A stretch of 35,946 nt of DNA from Symsagittifera roscoffensis (taxonomy: Eukaryota; Xenacoelomorpha; Acoela; Convolutidae). The position numbers were made by a program, and so were the translations under genes. Numbering within the stretch: the stretch's first letter is position 1; each line of letters begins with the position of its first letter. The stretch is taken from positions 1-35,946 of the forward strand of contig NW_026971582.1 in NCBI RefSeq assembly GCF_963678635.1. Reading direction: 5' to 3'. Below, piece after piece: positions 21,116-31,390 of this stretch. Under the pieces are notes generated by a model that was not told the origin of the DNA, did no database searches, and saw only the letters and a program-made list of their open reading frames with translations.

Positions 21116-21689
21116 GTTAGACAAACACTTATCGATAATATAACTGCTGATCATGATAAAATTGTCTTGTAAATCAAAGAAAATTGATGGCAAATTTTTG
21201 TCTTTATTCAGTTTTGTGGCTCCGTTACCGACAATTTTTGACATTCCAGACGTTGACATTCCAGTACAATTTATTCTTCTTACTAAAAAATTACCTCAAA
21301 ATGTGTCTGCGCTTAAGAAGCCTGTTCCTTTTTCGTTCCAAAGTCATGTCGTGTTTAAAACTTCTCTGCATGTCGCGCTAATTGTACGCCATCTTACAAC
21401 TCGTCTTCAGGAACAAAGTTACAAGGTGCTCAAGTTCGACAACATTTATATGCTTGTAATATCTCAAAATCAACAATTCCTTTAAGCGCAAAAATTATTG
21501 AAAGCAGCAACTGTCTATCAATTCTTCTATTATTGGAAGCTCTGAGTATTTCTCACTTACGACCATCCATCAATACTCGCGACAAATTCAAATCGAAGGA
21601 TTTGTTAGTTAGATTTCCTCGACCCAAATGAAGACGCGCGTAGTTCAGTAATGTTCCAACTTCGTTCTCGCATTCCCAAAACTTTTAGA

Positions 21690-21830
21690 AAAAAAATTCC
21701 TGGAGCTATCAGTGTGTGTATTTTTATTGCTTTTTTGCAGTGTTCTTTTGTTCTTCAGATATGTCCTGATGATGAGTTTTCTTACTCAAAATGCATTGAG
21801 ATTTTACGTGTTTTCGTTCTCATGAATCCA
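21690..21830 (+). mobile_element. Penelope-like 3' pLTR fragment
   Basis: It matches 14985-15110 of segment P (agctatcagtgtgtgtattt, atatgtcctgatgatg, ttactcaaaatgcattga). Part of the 5' segment is therefore repeated after the RT gene, the arrangement expected for a pLTR. The element edge is probably near 21900. Confidence 0.65.
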
Positions 21831-22589
21831 AAAGAACTTAATTTTGTTTTCGTTTTTGCTTTGTTGTATGTTGTTTAGTTTCTTGTTCAAAAAATTTTTG
21901 CTTAATCATACTTTTGCAGAAAAAGTGCAACAAGCTGACTAAACAATTTTACACCGAAAAGCAATCGATTATAATCAAAACAGCGTACCAATAGAAAAAA
22001 ACTCAAAGTAGTCATAATAGGGGTCAACTGACTATTTTCAAGGATGAATTGGCTCAAAGTGTCAACTGAATATTTTTCTTGAGAGCAAAAAACACTAATT
22101 AAAATGGTTCGATTAATCTAATTGGGTCTTTTGTTTAACAATTTTATTTTAAAAAAATCTTCTTGAAGAAAAATATCTGAGTTTGAAGTGCCCGAGTGAA
22201 CAACTCAGCATCAAAATTGAACACGAGAAACGCCAGCTTTCAAGTTAATTAACCTGAGTTTAGAGAGTATAACAAGATGAAAAAAAACTTTCAGTTTTTT
22301 CCACTTTTCTTTTACCGCTGAATATCCAGCCTCTTCAAGTACAACGGAAAGATAACAAATGTTAGAATAAGCCTCACCCAATTTTTATTGACACTGAATC
22401 TTATTACTCTTTGTTCTGATTTTTGTTACGGTTTTTTTCCTTCAGGCAAATTTCGACTTTTCATCTAGCAATTTTTCACGGAATTTTTTATGCCATTCAA
22501 AAGCTATTGTTGTCCTGAGCTTATTATTGACCAGATATTTCACTATCATATCGTTTTTCATGATGTTAAGCGTTTAAAGAAAGCCATTT
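21830..22589. other. No gene seen
   Basis: AT-rich sequence after the Penelope element. I see no convincing reading frame, RNA gene or long repeat. It may include the true 3' edge of the retroelement. Confidence 0.5.
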
Positions 22590-23625
22590 TGGCCAATTAA
22601 GGACGTTAAACGCGCGATATATTTCGCACTGTTAACGCGTAAGCGGAGATTTAATCTTCTTAGAAATTATTCCAAATTGGTTTAAGGAAGCTTGTTTGCC
22701 ATAACTGTTTGCCATAACTGTATTAGGAGCGAAACCTATCACTTTGTACTTTATATGGCTTGTGGGAGGATGATTTTTGCAACAATCTCAAAATTAAAAA
22801 AAAATCATTTTCAGTTTTTTTAAATTGAATTCTTCATGTTGTTACTGCTCCATAGACTTTAGAAAGCAGTCGGAACATACAGGGCCTCGCCCTGATACCA
22901 GCAGTATTGCTCATTGTTTAATTGCGCAGTAGTTTTGCAGATACAACTGTAACATAAAACATAAAACTCCAGCATCAATTTGTTCTGGAGGGCATAAAAC
23001 AAGAGCCTAATTTTACAATTTAAAATAAATAACTGGTCGGGTTCTGTTCCTTTTTCAGGGTTGGATTCTTTGAAAAAAAACCCAAAACAATTTTTAAACT
23101 GTTTTATGAACGAGAAAAGTTTGAAGTATTTCAATTTAGTCAATCTGATAAGAGTAGTTTTCTTGCATCAAAAAAGTGTTGCTTTTAATTTTCGAAACCC
23201 AAATAAATGAAAGAATTAGTTTTATGCAAACATGACCGATAAGTTTTTTTTGCGCGGTTACTTCGTGTGCTTATTCAGTACCGTCAAAAAATCAAAGTAT
23301 CAGTCAATTACATTTAGGGTTTCTATTAACAAGACTAATCGTATCAGGACGTAGCCTTTTTGTTCCGACTGCCTTTTTTTGGAATTTGAGATTTTGAAAT
23401 GTGGGATTTCTTGCAAAAAACATCCCCTCACACGCCATAAAAAGTTCAAAGTAAACTTTTCCGCTCCTAGTATCAGTTAATTTATGGCAAATAAGTTTCG
23501 TTGAACAATTTGGAACAATTTCTAAGACGTATTGAATCTCCGCTTATGCATTAATTGCGCAAAATATATCGCACATCAATTGTCACTAATAGGCCAAATT
23601 GGCAAGTTTTAAACCACCATATTTT
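22590..23625. mobile_element. Imperfect inverted-repeat (foldback-type) element
   Basis: The left arm (about 22590-22910) pairs with the right arm (about 23325-23625). Shared landmarks, with the right side read as reverse complement, are gcgatatatttcgc / gcgatatattttgc, taagcggagatt in both, ttccaaattg, tttgccata, taggagcg, a ttatggc...gtg stretch, and the inner cagtcggaac end. A 415-base spacer (22911-23324) has no gene. A further copy of the inner end lies at 23629-23690 (gtaattcggggcaaagcc, ttccgactg). No transposase is present, so it would be non-autonomous. Target-site duplications were not found. Confidence 0.65.
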
Positions 23626-23690
23626 TTAAACAAGACTGCTCGTAATTCGGGGCAAAGCCTTGAATGTTCCGACTGTTCCTTAAGTTTTTT

Positions 23691-24049
23691 CAAATAGTTT
23701 TTGAGAAAAGAAATTCATGAAAACCTATACATTTTGGATATTATCAAAGTGCAGTATTTTGAGTCGTGCGAAATGATTACCACCGATTAGCTAGCCTAAA
23801 ATCTAGAATGGTTTTATTGTGCAGGATAAATCGCGACGCACGAATAATTCGCGATCTGAATAATTTCTCAGCATTCTGAATAAAATCTTCAAAGCTAGCA
23901 TAATTTTCAAACCCCCAGACCTTTACAAAAATTAATCGGAGAAGAAATAGCTTTTTAAATGTGAACTCAGAAAGTCGATATATTCAATGGGTCTTTACGA
24001 GGCCAAACTGTGCACTGAATAGGAGCACAATTTTGTGTCTGTAAGTTCC
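23691..24049. other. No gene seen
   Basis: Unremarkable AT-rich DNA between the inverted-repeat element and the short-palindrome cluster. No convincing reading frame or repeat was seen. Confidence 0.5.
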
Positions 24050-24545
24050 TGGATTCCAGAGAAAAGTCTTCAAACAAGTTCCCAATTGTAAGTGGATTCC
24101 ACTTACAAAATTTCTGTGGAATCCGCGTAGAAATAATTGTACCGTAAGTTTTGTCGGCACATTGACTTTGTTGCGGATTCTGCAACAAGCATATATTGGT
24201 AGTTGTTCCAGATTCCGCAAATGTAAATAGGTTCAACAAATTTATGTGGATTTCGCTAACATTTTGCGGATTTCGCTTACAATTTGCGGATTCCGCAACA
24301 GCTCAAGTTTACTAAATACATATACAATTAGTTTTTCATGTCAAGAATTCCACTAACTGGTTCTGGATTCCACAATTTTCGTTGCGGATTCCACAACATG
24401 GCCTAATATTTGAGCGACTTTGAGCAATAGAGTGTTTTAGCTGTTTGTCCATGGAATTCAAATCAGCAGAGAAGATCAAAGAAAAATTGCAATGTTTCGG
24501 ATTCCGCGACAAAGATGATTTTCGCCTGTTGCGGAATCCGCATAC
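24050..24545. repeat. Cluster of short ttgcggattccgcaa-type palindromes
   Basis: Around ten variants of a 15-bp near-palindrome occur in 500 bases; the best is at 24284-24298. Others are near 24171, 24206, 24264, 24382, 24496 and 24529, some reduced to ggattccac or ggatttcgc. Spacing is irregular (about 18-110), so this is not a simple tandem array. Confidence 0.7.
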
Positions 24546-24871
24546 AGTTCACAAAATGCTCAGTTTGGCCTCGTGATGGTCTAAAAAGTTTTGTTGAAAA
24601 ATGTTAGTTCTATCGATGAAAATTGACTGAACAAAAAAAACCATACCGAGCGTAAATTTTATTTTTATTTGAAAGTCGGAAAAAAAAGATCACAGGTGAA
24701 AAATCTTTTCAAACTTAAGCTCAGGAATACAATACCCAATGAATTAATTTTAAAAAAATCCGTCAAAGAATGCTAGTTAAAAAGTCTGAAGAAAAAAAAC
24801 TGACCCCGAGCACAAATAGTTCGTTACTTTCATTATGAAAGTCGGAAAAAAATATCTGTAAGCAATCTCAC
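24546..24871. other. No gene seen; probable intron of the minus-strand host gene
   Basis: It begins, on the minus strand, right after a gtgag splice donor at 24871. The sequence is AT-rich with no convincing exon. A small similarity between 24655-24690 and 24830-24860 (gaaagtcggaaaaaa in both) suggests a diverged duplication. Confidence 0.4.
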
Positions 24872-25071
24872 CTATTTTTGTTCCCATTTGCAAACCAGCG
24901 ATGCTGTTACGATCAATTGTAGAAGTTTGTTTTGGTTCACGTTGATTATTGTAAAGATACCCCACCCACACTAGATCAAGAGGCCTGGCGACTCCGTACG
25001 AGTAACCCTCCAAATCGAAGCGATACATCACTAAGCACGAGACATTCAGAGGTGTGCGTATCTGATAATAC
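24872..25071 (-). CDS. Probable host-gene exon (downstream exon of a pair)
   Basis: On the minus strand a 200-base segment is bounded by a ccctag-like acceptor side (tcctag, 25072 onward) and a tag/gtgag donor (exon end 24872). It is open throughout and encodes a segment starting YYQIRTPLNVSCLVMYRF, then VARPLDLVWVGYLYNNQRE, with composition unlike the surrounding AT-rich noise. It starts with the third base of a codon split after two bases (phase 2), matching the upstream exon at 25590-25723, and ends in phase 1. I do not recognise the protein; the look is of a soluble or extracellular beta-rich domain. Neighbouring exons may lie outside the readable part. Confidence 0.6.
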
Positions 25072-25589
25072 CTAGGAATGATCAAAAGCATCATACCAAA
25101 AAATACACTGAAGACAAAATATCAAATCAAACTGTTTCAATTTGAGTTGTTAGGGCGGTGTAAATAGGGCGGGTTGAGTTGTTAGGGCGGGGTTAATTTA
25201 TCAGAAAAAAGCAAAACTCCTGTGGCGACAATCAAAAACCTGAAGAGCTTCCTTTCAAAACCTTATTCAGCATTTAGGTGTTTTTCAAAGATATTTAAGC
25301 ATTTAAAATTATGTAGCGTTTTGATGGAATAAATAAATTCGGACATCATGATTTAGATTAGTATTGAGAAAATTTTGACCAAATACATCATTTTCTTTAT
25401 GTGTTAACTTCCTCGCAGCTCAACCAGCGCTGACTTATATCTGGTCTACATGAGTGTTTTCAAAATTACTCGAAAAAGTAAGTTTTTACCACCGAAGTTC
25501 TTTATTCTAAGAGTCATTAAAATTTGGAAATTTTAATTTGAATTTATCGAATTATTCACAACAAAATACGTTAAAAAAATAAGTTTTAC
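25072..25589 (-). other. Predicted intron (minus strand)
   Basis: 518 bases with gtaaaa at the 5' side (25589) and ctag at the 3' side (25072), between two exons whose phases agree. It contains a small direct repeat (ttgagttgttagggcgg at about 25142 and 25174). Nothing else is seen in it. Confidence 0.55.
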
Positions 25590-25723
25590 CTTTCCGCCCT
25601 TTCTTGTCCGGTGACTTGTGGATCCTGCAATTCCTGCGCTTGCGCGGCGTGAGAGATTTCGAAGACCTTGGTAGATTCTGTGAAAGCGTCTGAGTTCGGA
25701 AAATATTCCGGTTCGATAAGTGC
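25590..25723 (-). CDS. Probable host-gene exon (upstream exon of a pair)
   Basis: 134 bases on the minus strand, after a ctttag acceptor (25724 onward) and before a gaaag/gtaaaa donor. The frame encodes a segment starting ALIEPEYFPNSDAFTESTKV and continuing HAAQAQELQDPQVTGQERAE, ending two bases into a codon that the first base of the next exon completes. GC content (about 50%) is far above the flanks. It is charged and probably surface-exposed; the family is not recognised. An earlier exon must exist to the right but was not found before the short DNA elements at 25768 onward. Confidence 0.6.
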
Positions 25724-25767
25724 CTAAAGCTAAATCAGATCAGTTCTCATACTTAGCATACGATCAC

Positions 25768-26137
25768 CAGCGGATTTATGGGGCGACGCCCCTCCCTCAG
25801 GGATTCGACCTCATCCCGACCCAAAGGGTCCCCCCTTTGTACTATTTTGAGATATCCATTTTCGGCTGATATACCCTAAAACGTCTCTAAAGACGCCATT
25901 GGCGCCATACTATACAAATTTTGAGGGGTGAGCGTGCGCCGAAAAAACGAGACTTTTTGGTCATTATTTTTCAAAAAAGGCCTAAAACGCCTTTTCGGTC
26001 TGTTTTTTCCAAAATTAATAGCGGCGCGGAAAATTTGCTCAAAATAGGGGTGTTTGTATTTGGGAGAATTCAATAATCAATTTGGTCGACATAAAATAAT
26101 TTTTTCGAAATTTTAGAAAATCCTAGATCCGCCCCTG
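25768..26137 (+). mobile_element. Short non-autonomous DNA element, copy 1
   Basis: 370 bases with terminal inverted repeats: CAGCGGATTTA at the left and tagatccgcccctg at the right. The body shares landmarks with the inverted copy at 26243-26648: gggattcgacc, aaagggtcccccc, ttttgagatatccat, ggcgcc, and gcgcggaaaatttg. No coding capacity. CAGGGGCGGAT-type ends are frequent in animal MITE-like elements of hAT type by my recollection, but the superfamily is not proven, and the flanks (cgatcac / cgtacgat) show no clean 8-bp duplication. Confidence 0.65.
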
Positions 26138-26242
26138 CGTACGATGCTGATAAAAACTACTTGAAAATAGGTTCTGCAAATTTTTTTCATTGATACAACT
26201 GTATCAAACCTACAAAAAATTAATTGAGCCATCCAACGGTTG

Positions 26243-26648
26243 ATCTAGGATCGAGGTGGGGGGAGGGGCAGATTTTCAAATTATTTTTGAAAATTTTGTC
26301 GATCTTTTTCAAGGTCGAGCAAGTTGAATTTCCGAGCTCTCCCAAAATTGTAAAAGACTTTTCATCGGTCAAATTTTCTGCGCCGCAAAACACAGGAACA
26401 CAGGCCAAAAAGCAGTTTAAGCTTTATTTGGAAAAATTTGAACAAAAATGGCGTTGTTTCGGCGCGAGAAACCCACTTAAAATTAGTATAAATTGGCGCC
26501 GAAGGCACCTTTAGAAACTCTTTAGAGTCCGTCAGCCAAAAATGGATATCTCAAAATAGTCTAAAGGGGGACCCTTTAGGTTTGAAGGGGTCGAATCCCT
26601 AAGAGCGAAGGCGTCCAATTATCGCTTCACCCCCTAAATCCGTCCCTG
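26243..26648 (-). mobile_element. Short non-autonomous DNA element, copy 2 (inverted)
   Basis: Read on the minus strand it starts ccagggacggatttaggggg and follows the same order as copy 1 (gggattcgacc, taaagggtccccc, ttttgagatatccat, ggcgcc, gcgccgaaac). It has an extra 40-60 bases in the second half. Its far end (about 26236-26250) is degraded. Only about 105 bases separate it from copy 1. Confidence 0.65.
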
Positions 26649-26693
26649 GAACCACGTGCTAAAAACTGCATCGTTTTACTATACTACTGTGAT

Positions 26694-26723
26694 GGAAAGA
26701 AAGAAAGAAAAGAAAGGAAGAAT
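26694..26723. repeat. GAAA microsatellite
   Basis: An imperfect (gaaa)n run of about 30 bases. Confidence 0.85.
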
Positions 26724-27848
26724 TTATTTTTTCGTTATTGTAAGTACAGATACAAAAGTAAATTATAACCATTTGTTAGGAAACTCAAACTCAATGATTT
26801 GCAAGAAACCAGAATGGAGTTGATTGACTAAAGGCACAATACGCACCACCTATCGAGAGTCTGAAATATGGTCTCTAACTTTTATTTGATATCTTGCTAA
26901 ATTATGCAAATTGCGATAACACAGAATACTGCTAAATTAGCATTGATTATTGCCGCAAGGACAACAAGGCTGACCATTACTCTTGTTTCAATTCTAACCA
27001 GATATATTCTGAACACGCTTCAAAATAGTATACCAAAATGGACACAAAGCGGCAAAAAAAAACCATGTTTTTGATTGAAACAACAGTTTCTAAAGACTCA
27101 GGACTTTGCCACCTCAGAGTGTTGCAGAAATTTAAAAAAAACACTTGACATATAAAATATCATCACGATGAGGACGCATCAATCATGAGACCAGTGAGTC
27201 TTATTTAAAAAGACGAGTCATCACTAATGCAGATTTGGGTTTTTCAGCGCTGATTTGTCGACGTTCAAGACCTGATCATGGATTACGTCATATTGATGAG
27301 CGCTTCAATAAATGATCAAACAGACAGATTGTTTTTGGAACAGCGATGGCTATAAATGGGGTTCAGCCCGAGCGATTTTTTGTAATTACAGAAACCTAAC
27401 TAACACGCCTAAAGTGACTATTGCGCAGACATTTTCATCATCTTTTATCATATTTTTTAAGAAGAAATTTAATCTGTGTTGAAGGCAGTCAAACTTTAGT
27501 GTTTCGCTTTGGTACGAACAGTCTTGTTCGCTTATGAAAAAAAAATGTTTTTATACGATAGACAGACAAGGGTTGAAAGAAAGGTAAAACATTGCCCCTC
27601 AGGGTCTCACAGCCTTGAACACTTACAGAGCCATCTTAATGATTTTAACAAAATCCAATTTAATTGAAAAACCCTAAATTTATTCATGGAATACGTTTGG
27701 CACCAAAATCAGTGAATTCGAGGGCTGACAAAAAACTCAAGAACGACTTTGTTTTGGATTAAAGCCTTCAAAAAAGGCCCAAGAAACGATATCCTATACG
27801 AAAACCAAAAATGACATCAAAAAATTTTTTCAACAGAGAACAGTTTAG
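26724..27848. other. No gene seen
   Basis: About 1.1 kb with mixed composition. A tataaat at about 27352 has no reading frame behind it. No repeats longer than about 15 bases were noticed. Confidence 0.45.
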
Positions 27849-27986
27849 AGTACCTTAGCGTCCAAACTACATGAATACATCCTGAGAAACGTGTACGATG
27901 ACTCCGGCAGCTCAACGGAGGAATTTCATGTTTGGTGCAATCTTGAAATTATCTTCAAAATTCTTCAAAATGTTTTGGAGCATTGA
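27849..27986 (+). pseudogene. Unknown coding-like fragment cut by the LTR insertion
   Basis: The frame from agt at 27849 reads SKLHEYILRNVYDD, then STEEFHVWCNLEIIFKILQN, and ends in the TGA that is the first three bases of the LTR at 27984. It comes after tttag, which could be a splice acceptor. Composition is protein-like, but the piece is only 45 codons. It may be an exon or an older transposon gene truncated by the retrotransposon; I do not recognise it. Confidence 0.3.
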
Positions 27987-28361
27987 GTTGTGACGGAAGG
28001 TCTAACTCATAGAGTAATTTCAGATAGGGTACACCGTCTGCTCGTCACGCTATCTTGTTTTCGGCCGGATAGACTCGTGCAACTTCTTATTCTAATACCG
28101 ATCTCAATCTTATTCTTATATCTCGTAGTCTCAATAGATCTAGAGTATACTGGTTTGTTACGAGTTGGTCTCCTGGAAAAAGCAACTAAGCTATAAGTTA
28201 AATTCAGAATGCTCTGGTGCTTAAACTACAAGTAGTCTCAGCACATACAAATAAGCAGGTTGTATGTTAGATGGAGTATGATTGGTTAGTCTTCAATATT
28301 TTATAGGGATAAAATATCTAATTTATAACCAATAATAATATACAGTTTGGATCAGGTTCCA
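27984..28361 (-). repeat. 3' LTR of the minus-strand retrotransposon
   Basis: 378 bases. On the minus strand it begins TGGAACCTGATCC and ends CACAACTCA, so it has TG...CA ends. It is homologous to the plus-strand LTR at 32273-32682 (shared gacgagcagacggtgtaccc and gatcggtatt). A TATA-like tataagaataag lies in the middle on the minus strand. The outer flank after CTCA reads atgctcc. Confidence 0.85.
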
Positions 28362-30000
28362 CCCATCGGGGGTTTACAGAGTTTTTGTTTCTTTGACGTA
28401 TTTCTGTAGTGGAGGATGGATGATTGATCGTTCGTGTTTCGCGAGCATCAATTCTTTTCCCTTCTTGGAGGAGGAAGCTCCAGGAAACTGGAATCGTAGA
28501 TTTCATCTTGTGCTTCAACGATGACTGAGATCGTTAACAAAATCAATCTGATTTCAAGATGGTTTGTTATGATCGTCTGTTCTTGATCGGTTGTGGAGAA
28601 TTATGTTTCGATCTGAAATGGGAATGGCGTGAAGCTCGAGTTTGGAGGGAATACCCTGTAACTCGGATCTGTACGTATACTTGAGCATCGAGGTGGTCAT
28701 TGGTCTGTTTCAATGAAGTCCTTTGCTTCAGAGTCAAGTCGTACTTAAAATCCGGCATATAGGTTGTGCTCGGCCATTCTGTAGGTTGTGTTGTGATGAG
28801 GTCGTCTTAGCTGCTTGATGCTCGTCTTCGTGATTGTGCATAATCTATATTACTGCAATACATATTTTACATAAATAAATGTTTAGTTAGTCTTTCTTTT
28901 AGTTATGATTTTTTATTAGTTTTTATCGCAAAAGCTTTTATTTTTTAATCAGTTATTTTAAAAGAGTTACTCACACTTGAGTACCTGTTATCAAAAATAA
29001 GGAGTGTGGTCACAAAGCGTGTGTTATAGCACGGTGGGTTAGGCCGGCTATTAAGCATGCTCAGGAACCCTCTTCTGGTGGGTTAGGCCAAGAGTGAGGG
29101 TATGATTTCCTGCTGGTTTTTTTGGGGTCCTGTTCTGTGTTAACCTTTTGTGTCGTGTTTGTTTCTAGTTTTTTTCCTTTTGTTATTTTAGATGTGTGTT
29201 TTTCTCGAAAATCAAATTGTTTGGTTTGGGTTTGTCTTTCGACTTTTTGGTGTTTTATGCTTTCTTTTTTAGACTTATCATTAGTCTTCAAAAGAATAAA
29301 TTATCGGTTCTTTAAGCTGATTTAATCCAGTTTGGGTACTGTGGGTTTTCATTCTGTTAGTTTGTGTGTTACTGTGGGTTTTCATTCAGTCTTGCTGTTA
29401 GTTTGTGTTTTATGGTGTTTAGTAAGCTGCGTTGGTTAGTTCGGATTATTTTATAATTCCTTTCCAGCTGGATTAAAAGAAAGTTTGAAATTTGTTATTA
29501 TTAGTTTGAGTTGTTATCAGTGAGAGTTGAAACTTGAAATCAATATTTTAAACAATTCGTCGTGGGCGAGCTGTGCGAGTGTGGATAGAATTTGTGTGCG
29601 ATTGATTCTTAAAAAGGTTAGTACTGCTAACATTTCTATAAATTTACTGCTGAAAATTTTAAATTTACCGCATTGTGGGGACTGAAATTATTAAATTATT
29701 ATTTCCAGTGTATTCAGATTTACCACATTGGGGAAAAGAATTTATAGATGAATTTACTGCTGTGGAGAAGAAATTTACTGCATCATTTATTGCTGTTAGT
29801 TAATAAAAATTTATGATTAATAAAAGAGTTTGGTATTTGAAAAGTTTATAATGTATAAAAGAGTTTGCAATTTTTATTTATGTTTTCTGTTTTCTTGTTT
29901 GTAGATGATGGTGATCTAAAGACTAATGAAGAAACATTTATTAAGAAATGGTTAGTTTGTTTTAAATTTATTAGTTATAAATTTATCAATTCATCTTAAC
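28362..30000 (-). other. Internal region of the minus-strand element without a recognised gene
   Basis: Between the gag-like remnant and the 3' LTR, where pol would be expected, no RT, protease, RNase H or integrase motif is visible. Short lysine-rich frames (for example minus 29291-29061) and PPRCSSIRT-type pieces near 28700 look accidental or decayed. Small direct repeats occur: ggtgggttaggcc at 29031 and 29077, and actgtgggttttcatt at about 29338 and 29372. The element is therefore deleted or non-autonomous. Confidence 0.5.
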
Positions 30001-31315
30001 CTATGCATTGGGGAAGAAGCCATGAGGGAAGATATCGTGAATTGAATCTGATGTGGTTAGTAATTTTGCTAATATGCGGATGATAATTTTAGTTTCGAGC
30101 AGTGGCCAAAGAAACTGAAGTGCTTTTATAGTGATTAGTTCTTCGGTGCCAACGGAAAACTCGTGATTGGTGTGCTGAATGAGGTTAAAAAGTATGTGAT
30201 TGTTTTTAGTATTGTGAATGAATTCTAATATCGGGATTTCTATAGGTTGTATATATTCATGCGGGACAATGAGGGGTCGGGATTCTTCTACATTAAAGGT
30301 CTTGGTGAGTGAACAAAATATATACATTTGGGTTATCGGGTCGTAGTTTCTGAGGATGCCCTGGAAGTTAGTGCCTTCAATACAGTATGAGAAATTAAAA
30401 AAAAAAATGAAGAAGTGTACTTTGAATTAATAAACTGAAAATGATGGTGAGGTTGTCGTGAAGGTGTGTGTAAATTAAAAAGATTTTGAATGAATCTATA
30501 ATATGTGTAAGTGTGCGTTTGCTTAGTTCGTAACATGATGTCGTGTGAACAAAGCAAATCTCGTTCTTTTGGAGTGAGGAAGTGAAAGGTCAGTGAAAAA
30601 GTTTGAAATTTATTGTAAAATGATTCATAAGCTTGGATGTCGATTAGTGCTTCGGAAATAATGTGGTCGTGTTTCTTATCTTGTGAGCTTAGTGTAAGGA
30701 TGTAGGGTGTTTGGATTAAAACAATTTCTGTTAGTTGAGGGCTAGCGAACTTATCATTGTCTAAAATCTGGTCTTGGTTAGGTCTAATGATGTTGTGATC
30801 ATAATATTCAATAGAAAAATCATTAGCTCGGGGTGCAGTGAAAATTTTTAGTAGCTTTTTATATGCTACGTGAGTAAATTGTCTAGGTGTTAATGCTTTA
30901 GTGAGTCTAAAAAGGTCTAGTTTACTTTTTCTATTTGGTGAGGTGTGTTATTTAGTGGTATACAAATTGGGTTTGAAAAATAATAAAATGATGTCCAGTG
31001 AAGTGTAGGGATTAGTACATACATGCTCATCAACATAGTGAGGTTGTTCAGTGTGAGGGTTAGAATGGCTAATGGTATATTGGGGTAAGAGGGGTAGGGA
31101 AGTTTGGAGAAAGGCTGGAGTATTAATGGGGTCAGGGTGGTTTACACAATCGCGGGATGTTCCGGGTTTGGAGGGAAATGGATGGCTAGGGAATTTTCTT
31201 TCGAACGTTCTATATGCACGGTTAGTTGTGGATGATGAATGGGTTGATGTTGAGGATTGATCTAAAGAAGGGGTATAATCTGAAGAGGGTGTAGGAGTTG
31301 GTGGGTTTGATTATG
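30001..31315 (-). pseudogene. Gag-like protein of the minus-strand element (broken)
   Basis: The minus-strand frame opens near 31315 with a Ser/Pro/Thr-rich stretch, has one TAA near 30958, then an alpha-helical domain (ALTPRQFTHVAYKKLLKIF, then QTPYILTLSSQDKK). At an 11-base T run (minus strand, near 30400) the frame changes and goes on as NFQGILRNYDPITQMYIFCS and IQPIEIPILEFIHNTKNN to a stop at 30001. The domain vaguely aligns with the plus-element ORF at 34377 (DATTDRGQHIFCKNLLLNLF), which suggests related Gag proteins. No zinc knuckle is seen. The role (capsid-like) is inferred from position after the leader ORFs and from helix content. Confidence 0.5.
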
Positions 31316-31390
31316 TTATATTTGATGATAATTGGTGAACAGTTAGAGTGTGAGGATGTTGTATTTGTTGTTGAAGTGTTATCAGGTTAC

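Larger units (their letters stand above)
19310..21485 (+). pseudogene. Penelope-like reverse transcriptase (decayed)
   Basis: It would copy element RNA into DNA at a target end. Pieces in order: the N-terminal part with FLKREHYKAVCQI (about 19460-19510); a long decayed stretch; QLTSDDQFEFLDVTKRRRN (about 20080); then the Penelope signature STGGQVARMYGLVKVRK followed by PLRP (about 20225-20295). The palm part is GVDMGLLSGPYLANTFM (about 20590) and HYRYMDDILTS with the catalytic YMDD (about 20680-20712). After it come a Thr/Cys-rich strand (IFTCEYKSS) and a C-terminal piece near 21300-21420 (VRHLTTRLQE) that resembles the start of a GIY-YIG endonuclease region. Numerous stops and frameshifts and a small tandem repeat near 19920 mark it as a pseudogene. 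Confidence 0.8.

Noticed and set aside
23967-24239. Two overlapping minus-strand ORFs of 78-90 codons
   Set aside because: They span the short-palindrome cluster, which explains the recurring residues; there are no splice sites or domains.
25876-26514. ORFs inside the short DNA elements
   Set aside because: They arise from the inverted copies of a non-coding element and have no protein-like pattern.
27345-27365. TATA-like sequence (ctataaatggg) as a promoter
   Set aside because: No reading frame or other core promoter element follows it.
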